Assembly (NCBI GenBank): GCA_963732765.1
Contig: CAVTAS010000003.1
Span: 868,001-932,000 of the forward strand
Reading direction: 5' to 3'
DNA: 64,000 nt
Source: JANYHF01 sp963732765
Lineage (GTDB): Bacteria; Pseudomonadota; Alphaproteobacteria; Rhizobiales; Hyphomicrobiaceae
Under the pieces are notes generated by a model that was not told where the DNA came from, made no database searches, and was given only the letters and a program-made list of their open reading frames with translations. This document shows, piece by piece, positions 35,422-43,782 of this stretch. The first letter of the stretch is position 1. Each line of letters opens with the position of its first letter. The position numbers were made by a program, and so were the translations under genes.

Positions 35422-36938
35422 GATTTTTCTAGGTTTGATGGAATCATGACAACGAAGCGATTGAGGCGGGAACGCAACGTCGCCAGCGCACCTTGTTCGA
35501 ACAACAGTCGCAGGGCTTGCAACACCGGCGCCGTGAACCGCGGGTCGGCTGGCAGGTCTGTTCCGAAAATGCTTTCTATCCCGAGCAATGCCGGCGCGAG
35601 TCGTTCCGCCACCGGACCCGCCGCATCGGCCAGCCGCTTGATTTCATCAGCCAGCGGATCGCGCACGTCGATGGGGCGGCCAGCTTCATCCTTACCCGTC
35701 ACATAACGCATCCACGCGGCCACGCCCAACGCCAGCAGCGGGATCGGCAGACCTCGCGCCAGACGGTCGCGGATGGTGCCCAGCAGCCGCTGCGGCAGCT
35801 TCTGCGAGCCGTCCATGGCGATCTGCCAGGTGCGGTGCTGCAGCGCCGGATTGCGGAACCGTTCGATCAGGGCACGCTGGTAGGCCTCGACGTCCGCCCC
35901 CGGCGGCACTGACAGCACGGGCGTCACCTCGTCGTGCATGAGGCGCTGAACGAACGCTGCGATTGCCGGCTCGGCCATTGCAGCAGCCACGGTCTGGCAA
36001 CCGCTGAGATAGCCCAGATAGGCCAGCGAGGAATGCGCGCCGTTCAGCAGGCGGAGCTTCATCAGCTCGTAGGGCGCGACATCATTCGTAAACTGAGCAC
36101 CTGCGGCTTCCCAGTCCGGCCGGCCCGAAGGAAAGCGGTCTTCGATCACCCACTGCGAGAACGGCTCGGTGATGACCGGCCAGGCGTCGTCGAGGCCGAG
36201 CGTAGCCGAGATGCGCGCGCGGTCCTCGTCCGTGGTAGCGGGCACGATGCGGTCGACCATGGTCGAGGGGCAGACAAGGTGATCGGCGAGATAACGCGCG
36301 TGCTCCCGGTCAGCCAGTTCGGCAAAGCGCAGCAGCACTTTGCGCAAGCTGCGGCCGTTGGCGGGGAGGTTGTCACACGATAACACCACAAATGGAGCAA
36401 TCCCCGCGGCCCGGCGCTGGGCCAGAGCAGCGACGATCAGGCCGGGAGCGGAACGAGACGCATGCGGATTTGTCAGATCGTGCAGCACGTCGGGATGGTC
36501 TTCGCGCAACGTCGCGGTCGCGGGATCGTGGCAATAGCCCTTTTCCGTGACCGTCAGAGACACAATTCGCACCGATGGCGCGGCCATCGCCGCGATCAGC
36601 GCGCGCGGGTTCTCCGGCGCCACCAGCTGCCCGGTCAACGAACCGATCACGCGCAGCCGCTCAGCCTCGGCATCGCGCACAGCTACCGTGTAGAGACTAT
36701 TTTGCGGCGCGAGGGCGTCGCGGGTTGCCGGCGATCGCAACGACGCTCCCAACATGCCCCAGCGGCGATCCCCTGCCGCCAGCACATCGTCCGTATACAC
36801 GGCCTGATGCGCACGCGTGAAGGCGCCAAGGCCAAGATGCACGATGCCGGTGGCGATACCGGAGCGGTCGTAGGCGGGACGGACGACGTCCCGCGGTAAC
36901 TGCGCCAGCGAGGCCTTTGCAAGGCGCGGGTTGGCCAT
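35418..36938 (-). CDS. Mannitol dehydrogenase family (polyol/fructuronate dehydrogenase)
   Basis: The 506-residue NAD(P)-dependent dehydrogenase has IVHLGLGAFTRAHQAVYTDD at the N-terminus, VSLTVTEKGYC, VLSCDNLPANG, and the catalytic Lys segment YELMKLRLLNGAHSSLAYLG. This family includes MtlK, UxuB and related enzymes that interconvert polyols or hexuronates with ketoses; the substrate cannot be separated by sequence alone. It lies 5 bp after the frameshifted hydrolase on the same strand, and its stop overlaps the TPR stop by 4 bp. Cytoplasmic. Confidence 0.9.
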   Translation of the reverse strand: MANPRLAKASLAQLPRDVVRPAYDRSGIATGIVHLGLGAFTRAHQAVYTDDVLAAGDRRWGMLGASLRSPATRDALAPQNSLYTVAVRDAEAERLRVIGSLTGQLVAPENPRALIAAMAAPSVRIVSLTVTEKGYCHDPATATLREDHPDVLHDLTNPHASRSAPGLIVAALAQRRAAGIAPFVVLSCDNLPANGRSLRKVLLRFAELADREHARYLADHLVCPSTMVDRIVPATTDEDRARISATLGLDDAWPVITEPFSQWVIEDRFPSGRPDWEAAGAQFTNDVAPYELMKLRLLNGAHSSLAYLGYLSGCQTVAAAMAEPAIAAFVQRLMHDEVTPVLSVPPGADVEAYQRALIERFRNPALQHRTWQIAMDGSQKLPQRLLGTIRDRLARGLPIPLLALGVAAWMRYVTGKDEAGRPIDVRDPLADEIKRLADAAGPVAERLAPALLGIESIFGTDLPADPRFTAPVLQALRLLFEQGALATLRSRLNRFVVMIPSNLEKS

Positions 36939-36942
36939 CGGG

Positions 36943-37759
36943 TCAGGCCTCGCCGGCCGTGTCGTCGAAGCCCTGGTCGTCGAGCTCCTCGATCTGCCGG
37001 ATCAGCAGCGCGATATCCTGCTCGCGCGCCAGCCGGTGGTCGCCATCGGGGACGGCGACCAACCGCGCGTCGCCGCGCTGGGCCTTCACCAGCGATACTG
37101 AGCCATCGAAAGGCACGTCGGCGTCCTGGGCGCCGTGCAGGATGCGCAACGGGCAGGGCAGCGGCAGATTTGAGATGTCGAGCAGGTGCCCGCGACCCTC
37201 CTCGATAAGTTTGCGCGTAATCGGATAGGGATCGCCATAGGCCGAAGGACGCATCCAGACGCCGTCGCGCTGCAAGATGGCGCGCGTTGCAGGCGGCATC
37301 TCGTCCCACATCAAGCGCTCGGTCATGTTCCAGGCCGGGGCGATCAGCACCAAGCCGGAGAGGCGCACCGCCATGATCGCCGAGGCCATTGGCCAGCAAC
37401 AGGGCGAGATAGCCCCCCATGCTCGAGCCGACCACGATCTGCGGCCCCCCGGTCAATGTTTCGAAGGCAGCCTTGGCGTCCGCCAGCCACTGGCCGATGC
37501 AACCCTGGTCAAGGCGCCCATCCGATTGACCGTGGCCGGAGTAATCGAAACGCGTGAGAGTCCGCCCTTCGCGCGCGGCCCAGTCGGAAAGGGCCGTGGC
37601 CTTGCTCGACGTCATGACCGAATTGAAGCCGCAGAGCCAGAACACCCCAGGGCGCGCCTCGCCCGCGTCCGAGGCAGGCTGCTGCAGCCAGGCCAGCCGG
37701 CGGTGTCCCCAGGCGTCGTTGATCTCCAACATTTGCGGTTGCTGTCCGGTCGTTTCCAC
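36943..37759 (-). pseudogene. Alpha/beta hydrolase, interrupted by an apparent frameshift
   Basis: The upstream frame encodes GVFWLCGFNSVMTSSKA, TRFDYSGHGQSDG and the nucleophile elbow GSSMGGYLALLLANGL, then leaves frame near 37380. The downstream frame resumes with RLSGLVLIAPAWNMTERLMWDEMP and contains the Asp/His end (LHGAQDADVPFD and PDGDHRLAR). One extra base would explain both parts, so the gene is either decayed or carries a base-call error. Homologous hydrolases of about 250 residues are cytoplasmic esterases of unknown substrate. I take GTG 37759 as the start; ATG 37732 is the alternative. It precedes the polyol dehydrogenase. Confidence 0.75.
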
Positions 37760-37774
37760 TGTTCTGTCCCGTCG

Positions 37775-38962
37775 ATGAAAAACGCGCGCCCGACCGTCCT
37801 GCAAATCATTCCGCGCCTGGAGGAGGGCGGGGCCGAGCGCACGACCATCGAGATCGCGGAGGCGCTCGTCAAGGCCGGCGCGCGGGCCCTGGTGGCGAGC
37901 GAGGGCGGCCGGCTGGAGAGTGCGCTGGCAGCGGCAGGCGGCGAACTGGTGCGGCTGCCGGTGGCGAGCAAGAACCCGGCGATCGTCTGGGCGAACGCGG
38001 GGCGCATTGTCGAACTGGCGCGCCGTGAGGGGGTCCGTCTGATCCACGCCCGCAGCCGCGCCCCGGCCTGGAGCGCCTATTGGGCGGCGCGGCGGCTGAA
38101 ACTGCCGTTCGTGACGACCTATCACGGCGCCTATGCCGAGGCGGGCGCTCTCAAACGGGCCTACAACTCGGTGATGGCCAAGGGCGACCGCGTAATCGCC
38201 AACTCGGAGTTCACGGCCGGGCTGATCCGCGCGCGCTACGGCGTGCCGGCCGAGAAGATCGCCCTGATCTATCGCGGCATCGATCCCGACAGGTTCGATC
38301 TGGCGGCGGTATCGCCCGAGCGGCTGGCCTCCCTGCGCGCGCGCTGGGGCCTGATGCACGGCGATCTCCCTATCGTCATGGTGGCCCGGCTGTCGCCCCT
38401 GAAGGGCCAGCGCGTGGTGATCGAAGCCGCCAAACGGCTCCGTGAGCGTGGCGATCTTGGCCGCGCCGTCTTCGTGCTCGCGGGCGGCAGCGGCGGCAAG
38501 GAGGATTACGCTGCCAAGCTGCGCGCCGCCGTCGCCGAAGCGGGCCTCACCGAAATCGTACTGTTGCCCGGCCCGATCGACGACGTGCCAGCCGCCTATG
38601 CCCTCGCCGTGCTTGGCCTGTGTACCTCCGTCGAACCCGAAGGTTTTGGCCGTGGCTCAGTGGAAGCTGCCGCCATGGGCTGCCCGGTGATCGTCTCGGA
38701 CCTGGGCGGCCTGCCCGAAACCATCGTCTCGGCCCCCGCCCCCGCAAACGACATCACGGGCTGGCGTGTTCCCCCCGGCGATGCGGCCGCGCTGGCCGAC
38801 GCCATTGCCATGGCCCTCGCCCAGCCCGGACCCGAGCGCGCCGCCATTGGCATCAGAGGCCGGGCCCGCGTTACGCGTCTATTCCGCGCGGATGACCTGA
38901 AACGTCAGACACTGGCGGTCTATGACGGGCTGCTGGCGTCGGGGTTGGCCCCTCGGCTATGA
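37775..38962 (+). CDS. Family 4 glycosyltransferase
   Basis: The 395-residue GT-B enzyme has LQIIPRLEEGGAERTTIE at the N-terminus (acceptor-side glycine loop), IALIYRGIDPDRFD opening the second domain, and the donor motif EPEGFGRGSVEAAAMG, with the E-x7-E glutamates near residue 290. It likely adds a sugar to lipopolysaccharide or another cell-surface glycan. The ATG at 37775 diverges from the hydrolase start by 15 bp. Its stop overlaps the antitoxin stop by 6 bp. Confidence 0.88.
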   Translation: MKNARPTVLQIIPRLEEGGAERTTIEIAEALVKAGARALVASEGGRLESALAAAGGELVRLPVASKNPAIVWANAGRIVELARREGVRLIHARSRAPAWSAYWAARRLKLPFVTTYHGAYAEAGALKRAYNSVMAKGDRVIANSEFTAGLIRARYGVPAEKIALIYRGIDPDRFDLAAVSPERLASLRARWGLMHGDLPIVMVARLSPLKGQRVVIEAAKRLRERGDLGRAVFVLAGGSGGKEDYAAKLRAAVAEAGLTEIVLLPGPIDDVPAAYALAVLGLCTSVEPEGFGRGSVEAAAMGCPVIVSDLGGLPETIVSAPAPANDITGWRVPPGDAAALADAIAMALAQPGPERAAIGIRGRARVTRLFRADDLKRQTLAVYDGLLASGLAPRL

Positions 38963-39379
38963 GCCCGCCGTTTCAGGCAACTTCTTTGCTGCGCCGGAAC
39001 GCTTGCGGCGGGTGCCGGCAGTCCTTTTGGTATCTTCGCTGGCCTTGAGATCGGCCAGCTCGGCAATAATGACATCCGGCCGGTTCGGAAACTGCGCCAC
39101 CAGTTTCAACTCCCCGCCCATCGCCTTGACGTAGCTTTTGAGCGTCGACAGCAGCATGTCGGACCGCTGTTCGATGCGCGACACATGCTCCTGGCCGACG
39201 CCCAGAATAGCGGCAACCTGGGTCTGCGTCAGCTCCATCGCCTTGCGCAGGTCTTGCAGGACCAGTTCCTCGGCGATGAGAACGGCGCCAAGCGCCTCCC
39301 CCCGCGCTCGAATATCTTCGGGAAGCGAGGCGATCCAGTCGTCAGCGCTTTTGAAGTCGGATTTCTTGTACTTGCCCAT
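38957..39379 (-). CDS. higA: HigA-type antitoxin, XRE family helix-turn-helix
   Basis: The 140-residue protein has the HTH LRKAMELTQTQVAAILGVGQEHVSRIEQ at about residues 45-72, the DNA-recognition module of HigA antitoxins, then a basic tail (KRTAGTRRKRSGAAKK). It should neutralise the toxin encoded 3 bp upstream and repress the pair. The ATG at 39379 directly follows the toxin stop. Cytoplasmic, DNA-binding. Confidence 0.85.
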   Translation of the reverse strand: MGKYKKSDFKSADDWIASLPEDIRARGEALGAVLIAEELVLQDLRKAMELTQTQVAAILGVGQEHVSRIEQRSDMLLSTLKSYVKAMGGELKLVAQFPNRPDVIIAELADLKASEDTKRTAGTRRKRSGAAKKLPETAGS

Positions 39380-39381
39380 GG

Positions 39382-39741
39382 TTACCCTTTCAGCCAATCG
39401 TCAAAACGCTGATCGGCTTTGCGTATCAAAGACTTGTAAAACCTGGCTTGGCTGACACCCGATTTGTCGGCGCCTACCAGCAAGATTGCCTCACGTTTAG
39501 GATCGAAGGCGAACGCGACGCGCCCGACGCCGCCCGCCGCCTCGAAGCGCAACTCTTTCATGTTCGCATGGTCCGAGCCGAACAGCGTATCGCAATGCGG
39601 ACGAACCAGTTTCGGTCCGAACTGCTGCAGCAAACGAACTTTGGCAGTCAGAGCGATTTGGGCCTCGGGAGGAAAATCCTCAATTTCCATCGCGAATTCA
39701 GGATGGTTTCGGACGGTCCACGGCATCTGATCAATATGCAT
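39382..39741 (-). CDS. higB: HigB/Gp49-type RelE-superfamily toxin
   Basis: The 119-residue protein fits the HigB/phage Gp49 toxin family: FPPEAQIALTAKVRLLQQFG, then MKELRFEAAGGVGRVAFAF, and a C-terminal FYKSLIRKADQRFDDWL. These are ribosome-dependent mRNA interferases of RelE fold. It precedes its XRE antitoxin, the usual order for higBA. An internal ATG (39726) is an alternative start. The pair is not next to any mobile element I can see. Confidence 0.85.
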   Translation of the reverse strand: MHIDQMPWTVRNHPEFAMEIEDFPPEAQIALTAKVRLLQQFGPKLVRPHCDTLFGSDHANMKELRFEAAGGVGRVAFAFDPKREAILLVGADKSGVSQARFYKSLIRKADQRFDDWLKG

Positions 39742-39927
39742 TTACGGGCATATGTCTGTCAAGGCATTTCGCCGCAATGGAACTCCCAGCAACTTTCAAT
39801 TGGGACGCCACCCTTGACTTAACCCCTTCCCAGGCAGAAATTGCGCCCTCGCGTCGCGGGTTTTTGCCGATCCGCACGCTGCTACAACCGGAACTCGAAT
39901 CGGAACAACAAGACAGGAGACTGCGCC

Positions 39928-40476
39928 ATCCCACGTAGACCGATGAAGCCCGCGCAAGAGCGCGAAAAGGACGGCCCGAATATCAATGGCGACATCCGCT
40001 CCCGTCAGGTCCAGCTGATCGACGAGACGGGCCATAATCACGGCGTGGTGCCCACCGGCGAAGCCATGGGCATGGCCGAAAAAGCCGGCTTGGACCTGGT
40101 CGAGATCGCGGCTGGCAAGGACGATACGCCGGTCGTGAAGATCCTCGACTACGGCAAGTTCAAATACCAGAGCCAGAAGAAGGCTGCCGAGGCGCGCAAG
40201 AAGCAGAAGACCGTCGAGGTCAAAGAGATCAAGATGCGTCCGAACATCGATGACAACGATTATCAGGTCAAGATGCGCAGTATGCAGCGCTTCTTCGAGG
40301 AAGGCGACAAGGTCAAGGTGACCCTGCGCTTCCGTGGCCGCGAGATGGCGCATCAAGACCTGGGGTTCGACGTGCTCAGGCGCGTCAAGGCCGAGAGCGA
40401 GGCCTTCGCAAAGGTCGAGAGCGAGCCCAGGTTCGAAGGCCGGCAGATCGTGATGATGCTGGCGCCGAAGGGGTGA
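39928..40476 (+). CDS. infC: Translation initiation factor IF-3
   Basis: The 182-residue factor binds the 30S subunit and discriminates against non-canonical starts. Motifs: VQLIDETGHNHGVV, DLVEIAAGKDD, VVKILDYGKFKYQSQKK and KVTLRFRGREMAHQDLG. The best start is ATC at 39928, eight bases after AGGAG and giving the usual IPRRPMK N-terminus; the first ATG is five codons further in (39943) with no good ribosome site. A rare AUU/AUC start is a known mechanism by which IF-3 represses its own translation. It is not followed by rpmI-rplT in this window. Confidence 0.93.
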   Translation: MPRRPMKPAQEREKDGPNINGDIRSRQVQLIDETGHNHGVVPTGEAMGMAEKAGLDLVEIAAGKDDTPVVKILDYGKFKYQSQKKAAEARKKQKTVEVKEIKMRPNIDDNDYQVKMRSMQRFFEEGDKVKVTLRFRGREMAHQDLGFDVLRRVKAESEAFAKVESEPRFEGRQIVMMLAPKG

Positions 40477-40489
40477 TGGCGATGGTGCT

Positions 40490-40576
40490 GTAGGGGCGAC
40501 CCGCGGGTCGCCCGCTTCGGCGCAATGTCAGGCAGCGCGTGTGTGGCACAATGGGCGACCCGCGGGCCGCCCCTAC
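40490..40576. repeat. Inverted repeat element 3' of infC
   Basis: Arms at 40490-40513 and 40553-40576 are near-perfect inverted copies starting GTAGGGGCGACCCGCGG. A half copy of the same sequence lies at 46712. This looks like a dispersed REP-type element; it may end the infC transcript. Confidence 0.7.
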
Positions 40577-40594
40577 GCCGAAAGGCCTGGGCCA

Positions 40595-41020
40595 ATGTCC
40601 GAGTTGGCGCAACTCGTGCCTGAGCTGCTTGTCAGCAATCTCGGCAGCTCGCTGCACTTCTGGTGCGACCTGTGTGGGTTCTCAATCGTCTACGACCGCC
40701 CAAACGAAGGCTTCGCGTTTCTTGAGCGCGGCGGCGCGAAGGTCATGCTCGAAGACATCCGTGTGCCCGGCCGCCAGTGGATCACGGGCCCACTCGAACA
40801 CCCTTTCGGACGCGGCTTGAATTTCGAGATCGCCGTCGAAGATGCAGCTGAACTGGCAGCCCGGCTGGCGGCTGCCGACTGGCCGATCTATCTGCCGCTG
40901 GAAGAGAAAGCCTACCGTACCGGTGATACAAGCGTCACAGTCCGCCAGTTCGCGGTGCAGGACCCCGATGGGTATCTGCTGCGGTTTTCGCAAAGGCTTG
41001 GCAGCGGCCCTGCGGCCTGA
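40595..41020 (+). CDS. VOC family protein (bleomycin-resistance-like)
   Basis: The 141-residue protein has VPELLVSNLGSSLHFWCDLCGF, ERGGAKVMLEDI and QDPDGYLLRFSQ, typical of single-domain VOC proteins such as bleomycin-resistance dimer folds. Candidate ligands are the Glu of VPELLV and the Glu/Asp of VRQFAVQDPDG. Substrate unknown. It starts 19 bp after the palindromic repeat, so part of the upstream open frame is only repeat sequence. Confidence 0.82.
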   Translation: MSELAQLVPELLVSNLGSSLHFWCDLCGFSIVYDRPNEGFAFLERGGAKVMLEDIRVPGRQWITGPLEHPFGRGLNFEIAVEDAAELAARLAAADWPIYLPLEEKAYRTGDTSVTVRQFAVQDPDGYLLRFSQRLGSGPAA

Positions 41021-41125
41021 TTGGATGCCCAGCAGATTGGTCTTTGCAAGGATGTTTGCCAAACCAGTGGTCATGTTGCATATTTGCACTGCACGTATCG
41101 AGCATCTCGTTCGCCAGGGCCTCCA

Positions 41126-41383
41126 ATGCCAGTGACAGATCAGGAATTCGCGACCCTTTCACGGCGGGTTGCCGCGCTCGAAGCCTCCGATGCAACGACG
41201 GGCCGGAGCATCGAATTCATCGCCGCGACCCTCGTGCAGATGAAGGAAGTGCAGGATACGCACTCGAAGGATCTCAAGCGCATCGAGGCCGATGTCAAAG
41301 GCCTGCGGAACGATATGCCTGAGATCGTCGCCGTTGCGCTTCGCGCAGCCTCCAAGGTGCCAAAACGCAAGCCGAAAGCATAG
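41126..41383 (+). CDS. Small coiled-coil protein
   Basis: The 85-residue protein is mostly one predicted coiled coil (RRVAALEASDATTGRSIEF, then QMKEVQDTHSKDLKRIEAD) with a basic C-terminus (RAASKVPKRKPKA). It resembles short heptad proteins found near other genes of unknown role; no signal peptide. The start ATG has a weak Shine-Dalgarno, and longer upstream frames are open, so the start is uncertain. Confidence 0.5.
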   Translation: MPVTDQEFATLSRRVAALEASDATTGRSIEFIAATLVQMKEVQDTHSKDLKRIEADVKGLRNDMPEIVAVALRAASKVPKRKPKA

Positions 41384-41414
41384 CAGTCGCCGGACAAAGG
41401 ATCGAAAGCATACG

Positions 41415-41813
41415 ATGTCAAATCCGCAGGCCCGCCCGTTCACCGCCAGGACCCACGGCATCATTCTGTTCACGGAACGGTTTGCCGCCTGTGTGCGGTT
41501 CTACCGGGAACAGTTGGGCCTGCCGCTCTGGTTCGAGAAGCCGGGCCTGGTCTGCCTTCGTTTTGGCGACGGCTACCTCATGGTCGAGACCGATGGCTCG
41601 GCACGCGACAGACCCAAGCGCCACGACGAAAATCCAGCGGTGCTCCGGTTCAATGTCGATGATGTCGCGGCGGCGGCCGATGCCCTGACCCGGCTTGGCA
41701 TTGCCGTCGAGGTGCTGACCTTCGACTGGGGCACCATCGGCATCTTTCACGATCCCGACGGCAACCAGTGCGAGCTTCTGCACAGTCCCGGTTCGAGTTT
41801 CGAGAGGGTGTGA
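41415..41813 (+). CDS. VOC family protein (glyoxalase-like)
   Basis: The 132-residue single-domain VOC protein has RFYREQLGLPLWFEKPGLVCLRFG, YLMVETDG, VLRFNVDDV and FHDPDGNQCELLH, the last containing the C-terminal metal Glu. Enzymatic role unknown (lyase, dioxygenase or resistance type). It starts 31 bp after the coiled-coil gene and is followed 71 bp later by aroA, all on the same strand. Confidence 0.85.
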   Translation: MSNPQARPFTARTHGIILFTERFAACVRFYREQLGLPLWFEKPGLVCLRFGDGYLMVETDGSARDRPKRHDENPAVLRFNVDDVAAAADALTRLGIAVEVLTFDWGTIGIFHDPDGNQCELLHSPGSSFERV

Positions 41814-41884
41814 AGCCCGGTTGTCGTGGCCTGCTTGGCATGCTTAGACCAACCGGTCATTTCCATCCGGATAACAACGCCACC

Positions 41885-43154
41885 GTGACCCGCCCCCGCT
41901 TCGACATTGCCATCACCCCGCGTCCCGCCCCGTTGCGCGGGCGCGTTACGCCGCCTGGCTCCAAGTCCATCACCAACCGCGCGCTGCTGCTGGCGGCGCT
42001 GGCGCGGGGGACCAGCCGGCTTACGGGTGCGCTGAAGAGCGACGACACGCGCTATATGGCCGAGGCGCTGCGCGCGATGGGCGTCTCCGTGGACGAGCCC
42101 GACGCCACAAGTTTTGTCGTGACCAGCACTGGCCGCCTCAAGCAGCCCGAAGCCCCGCTGTTCCTCGGCAATGCCGGCACTGCCACGCGCTTTCTGACTG
42201 CCGCCGTTGCGTCCGTGGACGGAACAGTGATCGTCGATGGCGACGAGCACATGCGCAAGCGCCCCATCGGGCCGCTCTTGGATGCCCTGCTGCGCGCTGG
42301 GCATCGATGCCTCCGCCACGACCGGCTGCCCGCCCGTCACCATCCGCGGCACGGGCGCGATCCCGGCCGGGCGGGTTGAGATCGATGGTGGGCTTTCCAG
42401 CCAGTATGTGTCCGCGCTGCTGATGATGGCGCCGCTGGGCGCCGGCCCAATCGAGGTTGCGCTGGCCGGCAAGGACCTCGATGCGCGTGGCTATGTTGAC
42501 CTGACTGTGGCGGCCATGGCGGCGTTCGGCGCGCGGGTGGACGTGCCTTCCGCCAACGTCTGGCGCATGCAGCCCACCGGCTACCGCGCGGCCGATTTCC
42601 TCATCGAGCCTGATGCCTCGGCCGCGACCTATCTCTGGGCTGCCGAAGCGCTGACCGGCGGCGCCATCGACCTCGGCGTACCCGCCAACGCCTTCACGCA
42701 GCCAGATGCGCGGGCTTATGACGTAATCAGAACATTCCCGCACATGCCCGCCACCATCGACGGCTCGCAGATGCAGGACGCCGTGCCGACTTTGGCCGTG
42801 CTCGCCGCCTTCAACGCCACGCCGGTGCGTTTCACCGGCATTGCCAATCTGCGCGTGAAGGAATGCGACCGCGTCGCCGCGCTGGCAACCGAGCTGGCGC
42901 GCATCCGTCCCGGGCTCGGCCGCGAGGATGACGACGATCTCGTCGTTACAGCCGATCCCGCGCTTTCCGGGCAACACCTGCCCACGCGCATAGAAACCTA
43001 TGCCGATCACCGTATCGCCATGAGCTTTGCGCTCGCCGGGTTGAAGATCTCTGGGCTGACGATCCTGGACGCCGGTTGCGTCGCCAAGACTTATCCGGGC
43101 TACTGGGACGATCTCGCCGCGCTGGGCGTCGAGCTGGCGCCAGACGCGTTATAA
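41885..43154 (+). pseudogene. aroA: 3-Phosphoshikimate 1-carboxyvinyltransferase, with apparent frameshift
   Basis: EPSP synthase makes the chorismate precursor from shikimate-3-phosphate and PEP. The first frame has PPGSKSITNRALLLAALARG, SDDTRYM and LFLGNAGTATRFL, then leaves frame near 42295. The second frame continues with IDASATTGCPPVTIRG, DGGLSSQYVSALLM, ECDRVAALATEL and YADHRIAMSFALAGL to the end. A single extra base near 42290-42300 accounts for both halves. The sequence is the class I-like type (PGSKSITNRA), not the class II type common in rhizobia. Start GTG 41885 is chosen; ATG 41840 is possible. If the defect is real the cell must have another aroA. Confidence 0.85.
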
Positions 43155-43196
43155 CGCAGAACACGGCGTCACGCCGCCACATATCCGAGGCCATTG

Positions 43197-43782
43197 ATGC
43201 GCATTGTTCGACACTCCGAACTGACGGCCACGCCCTGGAAGAACGGTGGCGGCGTCACGCGCGAAATCGCCGCCGTGCGCCGGGGCGAGTACTCTGGTCT
43301 GGCGCCTGAGCATAGCCGATGTCGCCAGCGACGGGCCGTTCTCGGCCTTCGATGGATTGATCAGGGTTTTGACGGTCGTCGGAGGCAATGGCATGGAGCT
43401 GATCGGCCCGATGGGTACGCTCTATGCTGATTATGGTGAGCCGGTGCGCTTCGATGGCGGGCTGAAAATTGTTGCAAAGCTGAACGACGGGCCGCTGCGC
43501 GATCTCAACCTCATATTCGATCCGCTGCTGTGCGATGGCGAGGTTACTGCCGTCAACGGGCCGTACCGCCAGGCTTTGCGCGCCAATGCCGATTTGACAT
43601 TCGCGGTTCACAGCCTGTCCGGCGACGTTACACTTGATCAGCAGCAGCATCTCCAACCCGGCGACACCGCCCTGATCGAGGCCGGTTCCGTGCAGTTGGA
43701 CTTGGCCAAGGGGGCGTCGGCGCTGCTGGTTCGCGTGAGCACTCAGACCGACGCCAGCAAGGCCGTGACGGCGGCACGGTAG
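43197..43782 (+). pseudogene. hutD: HutD/Ves family protein, with apparent frameshift
   Basis: The first frame reads MRIVRHSELTATPWKNGGG then VTREIAAV, the start of HutD (a cupin-like protein genetically linked to histidine use). It loses frame near 43290. The second frame has WRLSIADVASDGPFSAFDG, VLTVVGGNGMEL and LIFDPLLC to the stop. One extra base in GAGTACTCTGG would join them. HutD is thought to act as a governor of hut pathway flux; no catalytic role is established. Its stop overlaps hutF by 40 bp, convergently. Confidence 0.82.
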
